Assembly: GCA_002705055.1 (NCBI GenBank)
Contig: PAHY01000063.1
Location: forward strand, 1-64,000
Direction of reading: 5' to 3'
Source of the DNA: Planctomycetota bacterium
GTDB lineage: Bacteria > Planctomycetota > UBA1135
DNA length: 64,000 bases
Shown: positions 49,091 to 57,224 of the stretch, one piece after another
How the letters are laid out: each line of letters opens with the position of its first letter
Numbering within the stretch: the first letter of the stretch is position 1
Translations under genes and position numbers: made by a program
Notes under the pieces: generated by a model
Told to the model about the DNA's origin: nothing
Databases searched by the model: none
What the model saw: the letters and a program-made list of their open reading frames with translations, nothing else

Positions 49091-51634
49091 ATGATCCGCT
49101 CCGCCCTTGCATTGCTCGTCATCCTGCTCTCCGGGCAGGCCATGGCACAGGAGCCCGGCGCACTCTCGCCCGTCGAGGCCGTGCAGGCTGCGATGGCGCC
49201 GCTGCTTCCTGAGGGCAGCCCGACCATCGAGATGGAGCTCGGCCCGGTCGCCGGCATGCCCCGGATGCATCGAGAGGGTTATTCGATTCGTTCGGACGGC
49301 GAATCGGTGCTCCTGCAGGCCAGCACTGCCCAGGGGCTCGCCGCGGCCGCCGCGCGCGCGCTGCAGCTGATCGACGATCAGGGGCGGGCCGAGGAGGCCC
49401 TGATCGTCAATCAGCCGGCGACGGAGTGGCGCGGCCTGATGATCGACGTCGCGCGGTTTCCGCACACGGCGCAGGATGTCGAAAACGCCATTCAGCTGGC
49501 CTGGCTGACCGGGCTCAATCGGGTCCACCTGCACCTCACCGACGATCAGCTCTTCACCTTCCCGAGCGAGGCCTTCCCCGAGCTCGCGAGCTGGGGCCCG
49601 GAAGGAGATCGTCGACACTTCACCCGCGAGGAGCTGGATCATCTGGTGCGCTTCGCCGATGTGCGTGGCATCCAGCTGGTGCCGGAAGTCGATATGCCGG
49701 CGCACGCCGGCGTCATGGTGCGGGCGCGCCCGGATCTGTTTGGGACGACCGATCCGAGCAGCGGAGAGTCGCGCTCGACCGGGGTCGTCAACATGGCAAA
49801 CGAGCAGGCCTACGCATCGCTGGATGTGCTGATCGGCGAGGTCGCGGAGGTCTTCTGGAACAGCAACTACATCCACCTGGGTGCCGACGAGGTCTACGCC
49901 GGACATCTGCGCGAGCTGCCGGAGTACGCGGCTTACTGTGAGAAGTACAAGCTGCCGCTGGCCGCGAAGGGCGACCTGGGCGAGCTCTACTGCCACTTCG
50001 TCGCGCGCACCTGCGAGATGGTGCGCAAGCGCGGCAAGCGGCCGGTGGTCTGGGAGGGATTCCCGGGCGCGGGCACGGAAGCCGCGCCGATCCCGAATGA
50101 CATTCTGATCATGGCCTGGAATCTGACGTACCAGTCGCCGGAGTCGCTGATCAAGAACGGATTTGAGATCGTGAACTGCGGCTGGGATCCGCTGTACGTC
50201 GTGCCGTCGCAGTGTTGGGCGGCGACGCTGGAGCGCGCCCTCGACTGGAATGTCCGCGAGGTGCGGCAGCGCCTGGGCGGGCGCGAGGTCACCTTGCCAG
50301 CCGAGGCGCCGGTGCTGGGGGCGCAGGTCTGCGTCTGGGAGCAGCGGCCCGAGGCGATTCTTCCTTCGTCGTACGAGGTCATCGCGGCGGTCAGTTCGCG
50401 CATGTGGTTCCCCGGCGTGGAGCTGACCGTCGAGGAGCACCGCGCCGATCGTGCGGGTCTGGATCGCGTAGTGCGCCGCGCCTTTTCGCCCAAGCCGGTG
50501 CCGACCCCGCCGAGCAAGCCCGGCCTGCAGGCGAACCTCAAGCCGCCGGTCCCGCGCTATACCTGGGCCGAGCTGGCGCCTCCGCGCGTGACCTGGGCGG
50601 AGAAGGTGGCCTACGACTGGCGTGCCGCCTGGCCGATTCCGCTGGGCACTGGCGATGTGCTCGATGTTGACGAGCTTGGCGTGCGCGCTTCCGGCACCAA
50701 GCCGCGCTCCACGGTCGAGCGCGCGCGCGTCGTCAATCACGAGCTCTTCTCGCGCGTCGCCGAGCGCGGCCATGTGGATACTCGCATTCGCGCCGATGAG
50801 GTGGCGGGGCTGGAGTGGTTGCCGCGCCGTCACTGGCAGCCGATGGCGATCGAGCTGACGGGCCAGATCGAGTTGCCGGAGAGTGGAGAGTGGCGCTTCT
50901 TCGTGCGCGGGCGCGATGGCGCCGCCGAACTCAGCCTCGGCGGGGCGCAGGTCGCGACCTCGCGTGGGAACCGCCAAGCGGTGGGGGCCGCCGAGCTGCC
51001 GGCGGGGCGCGTCGACTTTCGGGTGCGTTTCCATTTCGAGTACGTGCAGAACGAACTCAATCTGATGGCGCAAGGTCCGGGGATGGATGCCCCAGTTCCT
51101 TTCGATGAGCTGGTGCTGGTCGGCGAGGCGCGCCGGCAGGGGGCCGGCATGGATCTGAGCGCGGTCGAGTTCATCGACCCGACGCAGGTGATCGTCCGCA
51201 GCCTGGCGACGGGCAAGCCGATCACCTCGAGCGCCGGCCACCAGGGGCCGAATATTCCGGCGAACGCGGTCGATGGCAAGCTCGGCAACGAGTCCGGCTG
51301 GCACTGCGGTGAGTCGCCTGCCTCGCTGACCGTCGACCTGCAGAAAGAGATGCCGCTCGACCGCGCGCAGGTCTACTTCTATCACGATGGGGGGCGCTTC
51401 TATCAGTACCGTCTCGAGCTCTCGACCGATGGATCAAGCTGGACGACGGTCGTCGACGCAAGTCAGCAGACGGCGCGCTCCACCGCGGAGGGGTTCACGC
51501 ATCGCTTCGCCGTGACGCCGGCGCGCTACGTGCGCCTCGTGATGCTCAAGAACAGCGCCAACCCCGGCGTGCACGTCAATGAGCTGCTCGTCTTTGCCGA
51601 CGCCGCGGCGCCTTCAGAGTCCGGCAACGACTAG
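49091..51634 (+). CDS. Beta-N-acetylhexosaminidase (GH20) with PA14-like and F5/8-type domains
   Basis: This is a secreted enzyme of 847 residues that cleaves terminal GlcNAc or GalNAc. The signal peptide is LALLVILLSGQAMA. The GH20b-like domain is at 20-110. The TIM barrel is at 112-440 with the catalytic pair in YIHLGADEVY (Asp266, Glu267) and the upstream WRGLMIDVARFPH. A PA14-like sugar-binding region is at about 520-680 (PRRHWQPMAIELTGQIELP). The C-terminal F5/8 type C (discoidin) domain is at about 710-840 (NAVDGKLGNESGWHCGE). The two extra domains would hold it to polysaccharides. With the sialate esterase it points to breakdown of host- or alga-derived glycans. Confidence 0.92.
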   Translation: MIRSALALLVILLSGQAMAQEPGALSPVEAVQAAMAPLLPEGSPTIEMELGPVAGMPRMHREGYSIRSDGESVLLQASTAQGLAAAAARALQLIDDQGRAEEALIVNQPATEWRGLMIDVARFPHTAQDVENAIQLAWLTGLNRVHLHLTDDQLFTFPSEAFPELASWGPEGDRRHFTREELDHLVRFADVRGIQLVPEVDMPAHAGVMVRARPDLFGTTDPSSGESRSTGVVNMANEQAYASLDVLIGEVAEVFWNSNYIHLGADEVYAGHLRELPEYAAYCEKYKLPLAAKGDLGELYCHFVARTCEMVRKRGKRPVVWEGFPGAGTEAAPIPNDILIMAWNLTYQSPESLIKNGFEIVNCGWDPLYVVPSQCWAATLERALDWNVREVRQRLGGREVTLPAEAPVLGAQVCVWEQRPEAILPSSYEVIAAVSSRMWFPGVELTVEEHRADRAGLDRVVRRAFSPKPVPTPPSKPGLQANLKPPVPRYTWAELAPPRVTWAEKVAYDWRAAWPIPLGTGDVLDVDELGVRASGTKPRSTVERARVVNHELFSRVAERGHVDTRIRADEVAGLEWLPRRHWQPMAIELTGQIELPESGEWRFFVRGRDGAAELSLGGAQVATSRGNRQAVGAAELPAGRVDFRVRFHFEYVQNELNLMAQGPGMDAPVPFDELVLVGEARRQGAGMDLSAVEFIDPTQVIVRSLATGKPITSSAGHQGPNIPANAVDGKLGNESGWHCGESPASLTVDLQKEMPLDRAQVYFYHDGGRFYQYRLELSTDGSSWTTVVDASQQTARSTAEGFTHRFAVTPARYVRLVMLKNSANPGVHVNELLVFADAAAPSESGND

Positions 51635-51702
51635 GCAACGCCCCAAGCCAAAGTGCCCGCGGAGCACGACCGCCACAACCCCTCGTGGTGCCTCCGCGCG
51701 CC

Positions 51703-51730
51703 TTGACAGCAATTCACCCCTGCCTAGGAT
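51703..51730 (+). promoter_or_regulatory. Promoter of the Cys-rich protein gene: TTGACA, 16 bp, TAGGAT
   Basis: This is the best-formed promoter here. A perfect sigma70 -35 box TTGACA (51703-51708) lies 16 bases before TAGGAT (51725-51730), which ends 6 bases before the ATG at 51737. It shows that the start-proximal TAGNNT boxes can be real -10 elements. Confidence 0.6.
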
Positions 51731-51736
51731 GACGCC

Positions 51737-52210
51737 ATGCGTCGTTCTATTCGACATTCCATCCCTATCCTGCTGTGCGCGCTCTCCGCCCTGGCATCCC
51801 TCGGCCTCGCTCCGCCGCACCCGACCAGCAGCGCCCTCGCGCCCCCAAGCCACTGCGGCTCCTCGATTGAATGGAATGAAGACCAAGGCGTTTGGCGGTT
51901 GGTCTGCAGTGACGCACTCACCTGCTGCGACTACGACACGCTGCGGCGCCCGAATGGAGTGATTGAGGTTTGGTGTGATTGCGATGCAAATGGTAAGCGG
52001 GCGAATTGCTGCAGTGCTGTGCTGCGAGTGAGTCCTGAAGGTCCGCGTCGACGAGTGATCGCAGTCGCGATGGGCTCATGTGAAGCGGTGTGTGGAGAGC
52101 ACGGGAGCTACATGCGCTGTGAGTTGGTCTACGACACTTCGACAGAGTCTGGAGGACACTCAACGAGGGCGATGGAGGCAAGATGTGAAGCGGGGAGAAT
52201 TGGAGAGTGA
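51737..52210 (+). CDS. Secreted cysteine-rich protein, unknown
   Basis: This 157-residue precursor has a clear signal peptide (IRHSIPILLCALSALASLGLA). The mature part holds 12 cysteines, several in pairs (TCCDYD, NCCSAV), and probably folds with disulfides outside the cytoplasm. No family was recognised. Its base composition is visibly lower in GC than the GH20 and SMP-30 genes on either side, matching the gene that follows. The GTGA at 52207-52210 couples it to that gene. The two look like a jointly acquired secreted pair. Confidence 0.6.
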   Translation: MRRSIRHSIPILLCALSALASLGLAPPHPTSSALAPPSHCGSSIEWNEDQGVWRLVCSDALTCCDYDTLRRPNGVIEVWCDCDANGKRANCCSAVLRVSPEGPRRRVIAVAMGSCEAVCGEHGSYMRCELVYDTSTESGGHSTRAMEARCEAGRIGE

Positions 52211-53919
52211 AATCGAGGAGATTCACTCATGCCCTTCTGCTTGCTGTCGCATTGCAGGCTCTGGTTCTGGGGTGCTCAGAGGGCGGGGCCCCTGACGCAA
52301 CCCAAGGCGTGGTAGGCGACGGGTGGTCAGAATTTCGCCTACTGGCGCGGGGGAGAGTCTGTCTGGCGCAACTCAAGGAGCACAGCGCTAGCCATGATTC
52401 CTTGTTGTCCTCGGACTTTGAGATTCGAGTTGTGTCAAGTGAGGCTGACCGTGTTCCGATAGCCGAAGTCGTTTGCCTTGTTGAGGACAAGCACAAGAAT
52501 GTGACGTGTTCGGCTATCACAGATGCGAATGGGTACGCACGCGTGTGTGTTTCTTCGACTTCCGAGTCAGTAGTCATGCGCAAGGGTGGGTTTGTGTCAC
52601 GGATAGTCGACCTTCGCGAGTCCGTTCGATCAGCTGAGGTGCGATTTGAACAAGGTCGGGCTATCTCCGGCGCTGTTGCTGACGCAATGGGTCAATCTCC
52701 AGGTGGGGGTTTCTTCGTTGTTGCGCAGCCGCTTGCGGCAAGGGATGTCGATTGGAGATCACTTCGGCCAGGGCTTTTCTTTGGGGGTGCTGAGCTAGTC
52801 GTCGCCGGAGTTGAAGGTAGCGGAGAGTTTCTTCTCGGCGAGCTCGACCCAAACGTCGACTACTTGCTTAGAGGGTTTGGTCCAGGGTCCGCCACAGAGA
52901 TTGCTGTTGTGCGTTCAGGTAGTTCACAGAAGCGAGTCAATCTCTTGGGTGGGAAAGTGCTCGGCGTTGATGTCCTCTTGACCGAGTCGACCAGCGGAGG
53001 CCGAGTGAGCTGTTGGCCGGGGGTTGGCGGGAGCTGGGCAGGTATCTCTGAGAAGTTTGTGCCAGGGTCGCGCGCTCAGTATTCCCCGATTGCAGACGAG
53101 GCTTTAGTGGTGGCTGGAATCGAAGCGAACCCGTCCTTGTATCTAGGAGACCCGTCCCGTCACCTACTTACAGCAATTGTTCCATTTCGTTCTTCCGCAT
53201 CCGTCGACGCGGTCGTGACTGTCAGGCTGCCTGGATATCATGCTGGCGAGTTCGCCCTGAGTTACTCACGGCCGGATGACGCGGGAGCGTTCGCGTCAGC
53301 TGAGCTCGAGTTGTCCCCGACAAAGTCAGGGTTTGGAACCATTCGATTGCAGTTGAGCGGCATGAAGTCAGCCAGTGATTCTGAGCTCCTTGGGGGACTC
53401 AGGTCGTTTCTCCAAATCGAGCGAGTTTCTGAAGGGGCAGAGCGGTCTGACTGGTGGGAGTACGAAGTGGACCTTCGAGAGAAGCAATCAGACATTCACT
53501 CGATCCCAGCGGGGCGCTACCGAATGAAAATTCGTGCTGCCGACAATCTTGCAATGGTACGAATGAAGGAGCCCGAAGAAGTAGTGACAGTCGCGACTGA
53601 CAATGTGTCCGTGGTGAACTTCGACTTGGGAGAGCTCTATGTTGTTCCGATCGTGCTGTCGGACTCAAAGGGCCGAGAATACGAAGGTGAATTCCAGGGA
53701 GAGATAATTCACGCTGACGCTCGATCATATGGAAGGCGGCAATTTCAGTTTGACGGCCCGCCTTATGAGCTTGTCGGATTGCCGAGTGGGACCTTCGTTC
53801 TTGTTGCTGGATCACCTTTCATGTACCCAACCCCAGCGAACCCGAAGGAGGCTGGGGCGCCATTCGAAGTCGGGCCGCAGTACGACGGGATGGTGCACGA
53901 CATTGAAGTCGTGTTCTGA
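52207..53919 (+). CDS. Lipoprotein with beta-sandwich (carboxypeptidase-regulatory-like) domains, unknown function
   Basis: This is a 570-residue lipoprotein (LLAVALQALVLGC, Cys23). Around residues 75-130 the pattern SAITDANGYARVCVS followed by VVMRKGGFVSRIVDL resembles carboxypeptidase regulatory-like or SpaA-like beta-sandwich domains. A second similar unit may lie at 425-550. The rest cannot be placed. Planctomycetes encode many large surface lipoproteins of this type with no known function. The GTG start overlaps the upstream stop. GC is lower than in the neighbours. Confidence 0.55.
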   Translation: MKSRRFTHALLLAVALQALVLGCSEGGAPDATQGVVGDGWSEFRLLARGRVCLAQLKEHSASHDSLLSSDFEIRVVSSEADRVPIAEVVCLVEDKHKNVTCSAITDANGYARVCVSSTSESVVMRKGGFVSRIVDLRESVRSAEVRFEQGRAISGAVADAMGQSPGGGFFVVAQPLAARDVDWRSLRPGLFFGGAELVVAGVEGSGEFLLGELDPNVDYLLRGFGPGSATEIAVVRSGSSQKRVNLLGGKVLGVDVLLTESTSGGRVSCWPGVGGSWAGISEKFVPGSRAQYSPIADEALVVAGIEANPSLYLGDPSRHLLTAIVPFRSSASVDAVVTVRLPGYHAGEFALSYSRPDDAGAFASAELELSPTKSGFGTIRLQLSGMKSASDSELLGGLRSFLQIERVSEGAERSDWWEYEVDLREKQSDIHSIPAGRYRMKIRAADNLAMVRMKEPEEVVTVATDNVSVVNFDLGELYVVPIVLSDSKGREYEGEFQGEIIHADARSYGRRQFQFDGPPYELVGLPSGTFVLVAGSPFMYPTPANPKEAGAPFEVGPQYDGMVHDIEVVF

Positions 53920-53940
53920 GGTGGATACTCGCGCGGAGGG

Positions 53941-54891
53941 CTAGCGCGAGCGCGCGCCGGGGACGGCGGTGCGGATGGCGTAGAGGCTCGTGCGGGCGGT
54001 GATGAACAAGGTCATTCCGTCCGACTCGCCGAAGGTGCAGTTGGCGGGCGACTCCGGCATGGGCAGCGTGGTCAGGATGCGGCCATCGGTCGGGTCGAGG
54101 ACGACGATGCCTTCGCGGCTGGTGGTGTAGATCCGCCCCTGCCGGTCGATCGCCATGCCGTCGCAGCGGGTGGGGGTCTGCCAGCGTGGCGCGCCCAGAC
54201 TTCCGTCCGCCAGGATGGGGTAGGCGGTCACCACGGCGGGCAGCTCGTGCCGCGCCGGATCGGGGTGCGAAGGATGTCCGCCGGTGTCCGCTAGGTAAAG
54301 GGTCTGGCCGTCGGGCGAGAGACCGATGCCGTTCGGCATCGTGTGCTCCTTGCTCAGCAGGACGACCTCCCCGGTGCTCGGGTCCAGCCGGTAGACCCCG
54401 TTCCAGTCCAGCTCGCGCCCTTCTCGCTGACGCGGCAGACCCCACGGCGGATCCGTGAACCAGATCGTGCCATCGGCGCGCACGCTCAGGTCATTCGGCG
54501 AGTTGAATCGCCGCCCGTTCCAGCCCGTCGCCAGCACCGTCAGCGACCCATCTGCCTCTGTCCGCACTAGGTCGCGCTCACCGTGCCGGCAGGTCAACAG
54601 CCGTCCTTCCTCGTCCAGCATGTTGCCGTTCGGATGAGGCGATTCACGATAGAGGCTCAGGCCATCCTGGCGGCTCCAGCTACGCAGCTTGCGCTCGGGG
54701 ATATCGCTGAAGACCAGGCGCTGCTCGCTCTCCAGCCAGACGGGGCCTTCGACGAAACCCATTCCGTCGGCCAGCACCTCCAACTGCGCGCCGTCGGCAA
54801 AGACCGCCTCGGTGCTCGCGGAGGACTGGCAACCCGCAGCGAGGCTCACGGCCAGAAGCAGGATGGACACGGGCAGGGAGGCGAGTCGCAT
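53941..54891 (-). CDS. SMP-30/gluconolactonase-like lipoprotein
   Basis: This is a 316-residue lipoprotein (LAVSLAAGC, Cys21) with a six-bladed propeller of the SMP-30/gluconolactonase/LRE type. Typical segments are FVEGPVWLESEQRLVFSDI, HPNGNMLDEEGRLLTC, NSPNDLSVRADGTIWFTDP, MPNGIGLSPDGQTLYLADT, and RCDGMAIDRQGRIYTT. The Glu, Asn and Asp metal ligands of the family are present. It may hydrolyse sugar lactones in the periplasm. ATG 54891 begins right at the signal peptide; the longer upstream frame is unlike a protein. It lies 21 bases from the convergent lower-GC gene. Confidence 0.85.
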   Translation of the reverse strand: MRLASLPVSILLLAVSLAAGCQSSASTEAVFADGAQLEVLADGMGFVEGPVWLESEQRLVFSDIPERKLRSWSRQDGLSLYRESPHPNGNMLDEEGRLLTCRHGERDLVRTEADGSLTVLATGWNGRRFNSPNDLSVRADGTIWFTDPPWGLPRQREGRELDWNGVYRLDPSTGEVVLLSKEHTMPNGIGLSPDGQTLYLADTGGHPSHPDPARHELPAVVTAYPILADGSLGAPRWQTPTRCDGMAIDRQGRIYTTSREGIVVLDPTDGRILTTLPMPESPANCTFGESDGMTLFITARTSLYAIRTAVPGARSR

Positions 54892-54933
54892 GGATCCAGG
54901 TCGGCGTCGGGCTATCCCGCCGCCACAATCCGC

Positions 54934-54939
54934 TAGAAT
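54934..54939 (+). promoter_or_regulatory. -10-like box TAGAAT upstream of the DEAD-box helicase
   Basis: This TAGAAT lies 149 bases before the helicase ATG (55089), so unlike the other boxes it predicts a long leader (about 55 to 150 nucleotides from its likely start). The leader includes no other gene. Confidence 0.35.
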
Positions 54940-55088
54940 AAGAGAGCTGCCGCCCCGCGCGGCCGCGAGCGCACAACAGGGTCGCCGCCCACGGGCCATC
55001 GACCGCGCCTCTCGCTCGTCCTGTCCGTTGCTGTTGTATGGGCCGGAACGCAGCACATCGCTGCGATCACCCTTACTCAACACCACAC

Positions 55089-56459
55089 ATGACACCCGCC
55101 ACTCAAGGCGCGGGGCAGGGCTTTGCCGAGCTCGGCCTCAGCGACACCATTCTTCAGGGCATCAGCTTTGCCGGCTTCGACAAGCCGCGGCCGATCCAGG
55201 TCCAGACGATCCCCGCTGCCGTCGACGGCCGCGACGTCTTGGGGCTCGCCCAGACGGGCACCGGCAAGACGGCCGCCTTCGCGCTGCCGATCCTCGAGCG
55301 CCTGCGCGAACACCGCAAGGCGCGGCCGCGCGCGCTGATCATCGCGCCCACGCGCGAGCTCGCTACGCAGATCGCCGAGCAGACGCGTGCCCTGGCGCGG
55401 CACACCGGCCTGCGCGTCATCACCATCTTCGGCGGCGTCTCGCAGCGCATGCAGACGGGTGCGCTGCGCCGCCATCCGGACATCATCGTCGGCTGCCCGG
55501 GTCGGCTGCTCGACCTGCACGATCAGGGTTACCTGCACCTCGACGAGGTCGAAACCCTGGTGCTGGACGAAGCAGACCACATGTTCGACATGGGCTTCCT
55601 GCCGACGATCCGCCGCATCCTGAAACAGCTGCCCAAGCGTCGTCAGAATCTGCTGTTCTCGGCGACGATGCCGCCGGACATCCGCGGCCTGGCCAGCGAG
55701 GTGTTGCGCGATCCGCACCAGGTCGAGCTGGCGATCAGCCAGCCCGCGCAGACGATCGACCACGCGCTGATCGCCGTGGCCGAGGACCGCAAGCGCGATC
55801 TGCTCGATCGCATTCTGCGCCGCGAAGACTGCCGCTCGGCCATCGTCTTCACGCGCACCAAGCACCGCGCGCGCCGTCTGGCCGACCAGCTCTGGAAGGG
55901 CGGGCACAAGGCGATCGCCCTGCAGGGCAATATGTCGCAGAATGCGCGCGACAAGGCGATGCAGGGCTTCCGCGACGGTCAGTATCAGATCCTCGTCGCC
56001 ACCGACATCGTCGCGCGCGGCATCGATGTGCAGGGCGTCGCCTACGTCATCAACTACGACGTGCCGATGACGGCCGAGGCCTATACCCACCGGATCGGTC
56101 GAACGGGGCGCGCCGAACTCGCCGGTCAAGCGCTCAGCTTCCTGACGCCGGCGGACAAGCGCTGGCTGAAGGCCGTGCAGAAGATGCTCGGCGCCGAGAT
56201 TCGACGCCACAAGGAGAAGGGCTTCGATTCGGGCTACAACGAGCGCAACGCGCCGCAGCAGGTGGTCGCCGGCGCCTTCGGCAAGAAGAAGGACACCAAG
56301 GCCGGGCCACCGCGCAAGAAGCGTGGCCCCGAGCCCGGCCGCAAGCGCGGCAGTCGGCGCGGCGCGGCCCGAAGCGGCGAATCGCCGGGCGGCGGGGGCG
56401 GAAGGCGGCCTGGCCGCAAGCCCGCCGGAAAGCGGGGCGGTCGCCCGCGTTCGCGCTAG
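55089..56459 (+). CDS. DEAD-box RNA helicase
   Basis: This ATP-dependent RNA helicase has 456 residues. The Q motif region FAGFDKPRPIQVQTIP comes first, then Walker A AQTGTGKT (54-61), PTRELA, GG, TPGR-like CPGRL, DEAD at 160-163 (VLDEADHMFDMGF), SAT (191-193), then ARGIDVQGV and HRIGRTGR in the second lobe. The last 90 residues form a basic Lys/Arg/Gly-rich tail (KKKDTKAGPPRKKRG), typical of RhlE- or CsdA-like helicases that need extra RNA contact. It probably acts in ribosome assembly or mRNA turnover. ATG 55089 gives the family's normal N terminus; a start at 55038 is less likely. A 149-base leader precedes it. Confidence 0.92.
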   Translation: MTPATQGAGQGFAELGLSDTILQGISFAGFDKPRPIQVQTIPAAVDGRDVLGLAQTGTGKTAAFALPILERLREHRKARPRALIIAPTRELATQIAEQTRALARHTGLRVITIFGGVSQRMQTGALRRHPDIIVGCPGRLLDLHDQGYLHLDEVETLVLDEADHMFDMGFLPTIRRILKQLPKRRQNLLFSATMPPDIRGLASEVLRDPHQVELAISQPAQTIDHALIAVAEDRKRDLLDRILRREDCRSAIVFTRTKHRARRLADQLWKGGHKAIALQGNMSQNARDKAMQGFRDGQYQILVATDIVARGIDVQGVAYVINYDVPMTAEAYTHRIGRTGRAELAGQALSFLTPADKRWLKAVQKMLGAEIRRHKEKGFDSGYNERNAPQQVVAGAFGKKKDTKAGPPRKKRGPEPGRKRGSRRGAARSGESPGGGGGRRPGRKPAGKRGGRPRSR

Positions 56460-56474
56460 AGGGGGTCTGCGCGC

Positions 56475-56480
56475 TAGCAT
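56475..56480 (+). promoter_or_regulatory. -10-like box TAGCAT of the lipoprotein gene
   Basis: TAGCAT ends 6 bases before the GTG at 56487, which supports that start. Confidence 0.4.
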
Positions 56481-56486
56481 CGAATC

Positions 56487-57209
56487 GTGACCCGGTTGCG
56501 CTCGATGCTTCGCTCCGCTTTCTCTGGCACGAGTCTGATCCTGCTCGCTGCTTGCGGTGAGGAGCCGCCCCCGCCAAACGGCGACGGACCTCGGCTTCCG
56601 CCGCCGCCATCTGCGGAAGAGGTGCAGGCAGCGCTCGATCAGCTGGAGGGCCGGGACTCGATCGCGGCTCGCCTGCGCCGCGACGCGTATCAGAGCGTGC
56701 AGACCGGAGATCTCGAGCGGCCGCTCCTGTTGATTCAGCTGCACGATTCGGGCCAGATCCAGGCGGCAGAGCGGGATTGGCCCGGAGCGCTCTTTGCGGG
56801 TCATGGCGATTACCTCAGCAAGTTTCGCCGCGATCTCGTGAGCGCGGTGGTGGAGGCGACCGGGCTGGCCGTCGAGGTCCAGGCTTTCGAGGTAGACGGC
56901 CCGCCGCACCGTGGCCCCGCGCTGCAGCTTGGCGCGAGCGGAACCGAGCAGGGTGAGTACGAGACTCCGGAAGGAACCGTGCCGGGTCTGACTCTCGCCG
57001 TCTCGCTGATGGCGAGCTTCCGGCAGGATCCAGGCAACGCCGAGCGCCGCGAGCTGGAGTTTTTCGAGTCCCCGCCTGCGCCCACCTTCGAGGAGGGCGT
57101 CTCCGCACGGCGCATCCTGTGCGGCGAGCCCGTCGAGCGCGCTCATGCGGCAGCGACAACTTGGCTCGGAACCTGGAAGCCCGCGCCGGGATCTACCCAG
57201 GCAGACTAA
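56487..57209 (+). CDS. Lipoprotein of unknown function
   Basis: This is a 240-residue lipoprotein (SLILLAACGEEPP, Cys23) followed by a proline-rich stretch (PPPPNGDGPRLPPPP). The rest is charged and soluble with no motif I recognise. One segment, FAGHGDYLSKFRRDLVSAVVEA, is helical. The GTG start is 6 bases after a TAGCAT box. The next gene starts 15 bases downstream on the same strand and may be coexpressed. Confidence 0.6.
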   Translation: MTRLRSMLRSAFSGTSLILLAACGEEPPPPNGDGPRLPPPPSAEEVQAALDQLEGRDSIAARLRRDAYQSVQTGDLERPLLLIQLHDSGQIQAAERDWPGALFAGHGDYLSKFRRDLVSAVVEATGLAVEVQAFEVDGPPHRGPALQLGASGTEQGEYETPEGTVPGLTLAVSLMASFRQDPGNAERRELEFFESPPAPTFEEGVSARRILCGEPVERAHAAATTWLGTWKPAPGSTQAD

Positions 57210-57224
57210 CTACCCATCCCGCGG

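Noticed and set aside
51658-51698. Imperfect hairpin after the GH20 stop (arms CGCGGAGCAC and GTGCCTCCGCG)
   Set aside because: The stem has a bulge, the loop is 20 bases and no T-run follows, so it cannot be called a terminator with confidence.
54892-55095. Extended N terminus of the SMP-30-like gene up to 55095
   Set aside because: It would bury the signal peptide and lipobox behind 68 residues of low-information sequence.
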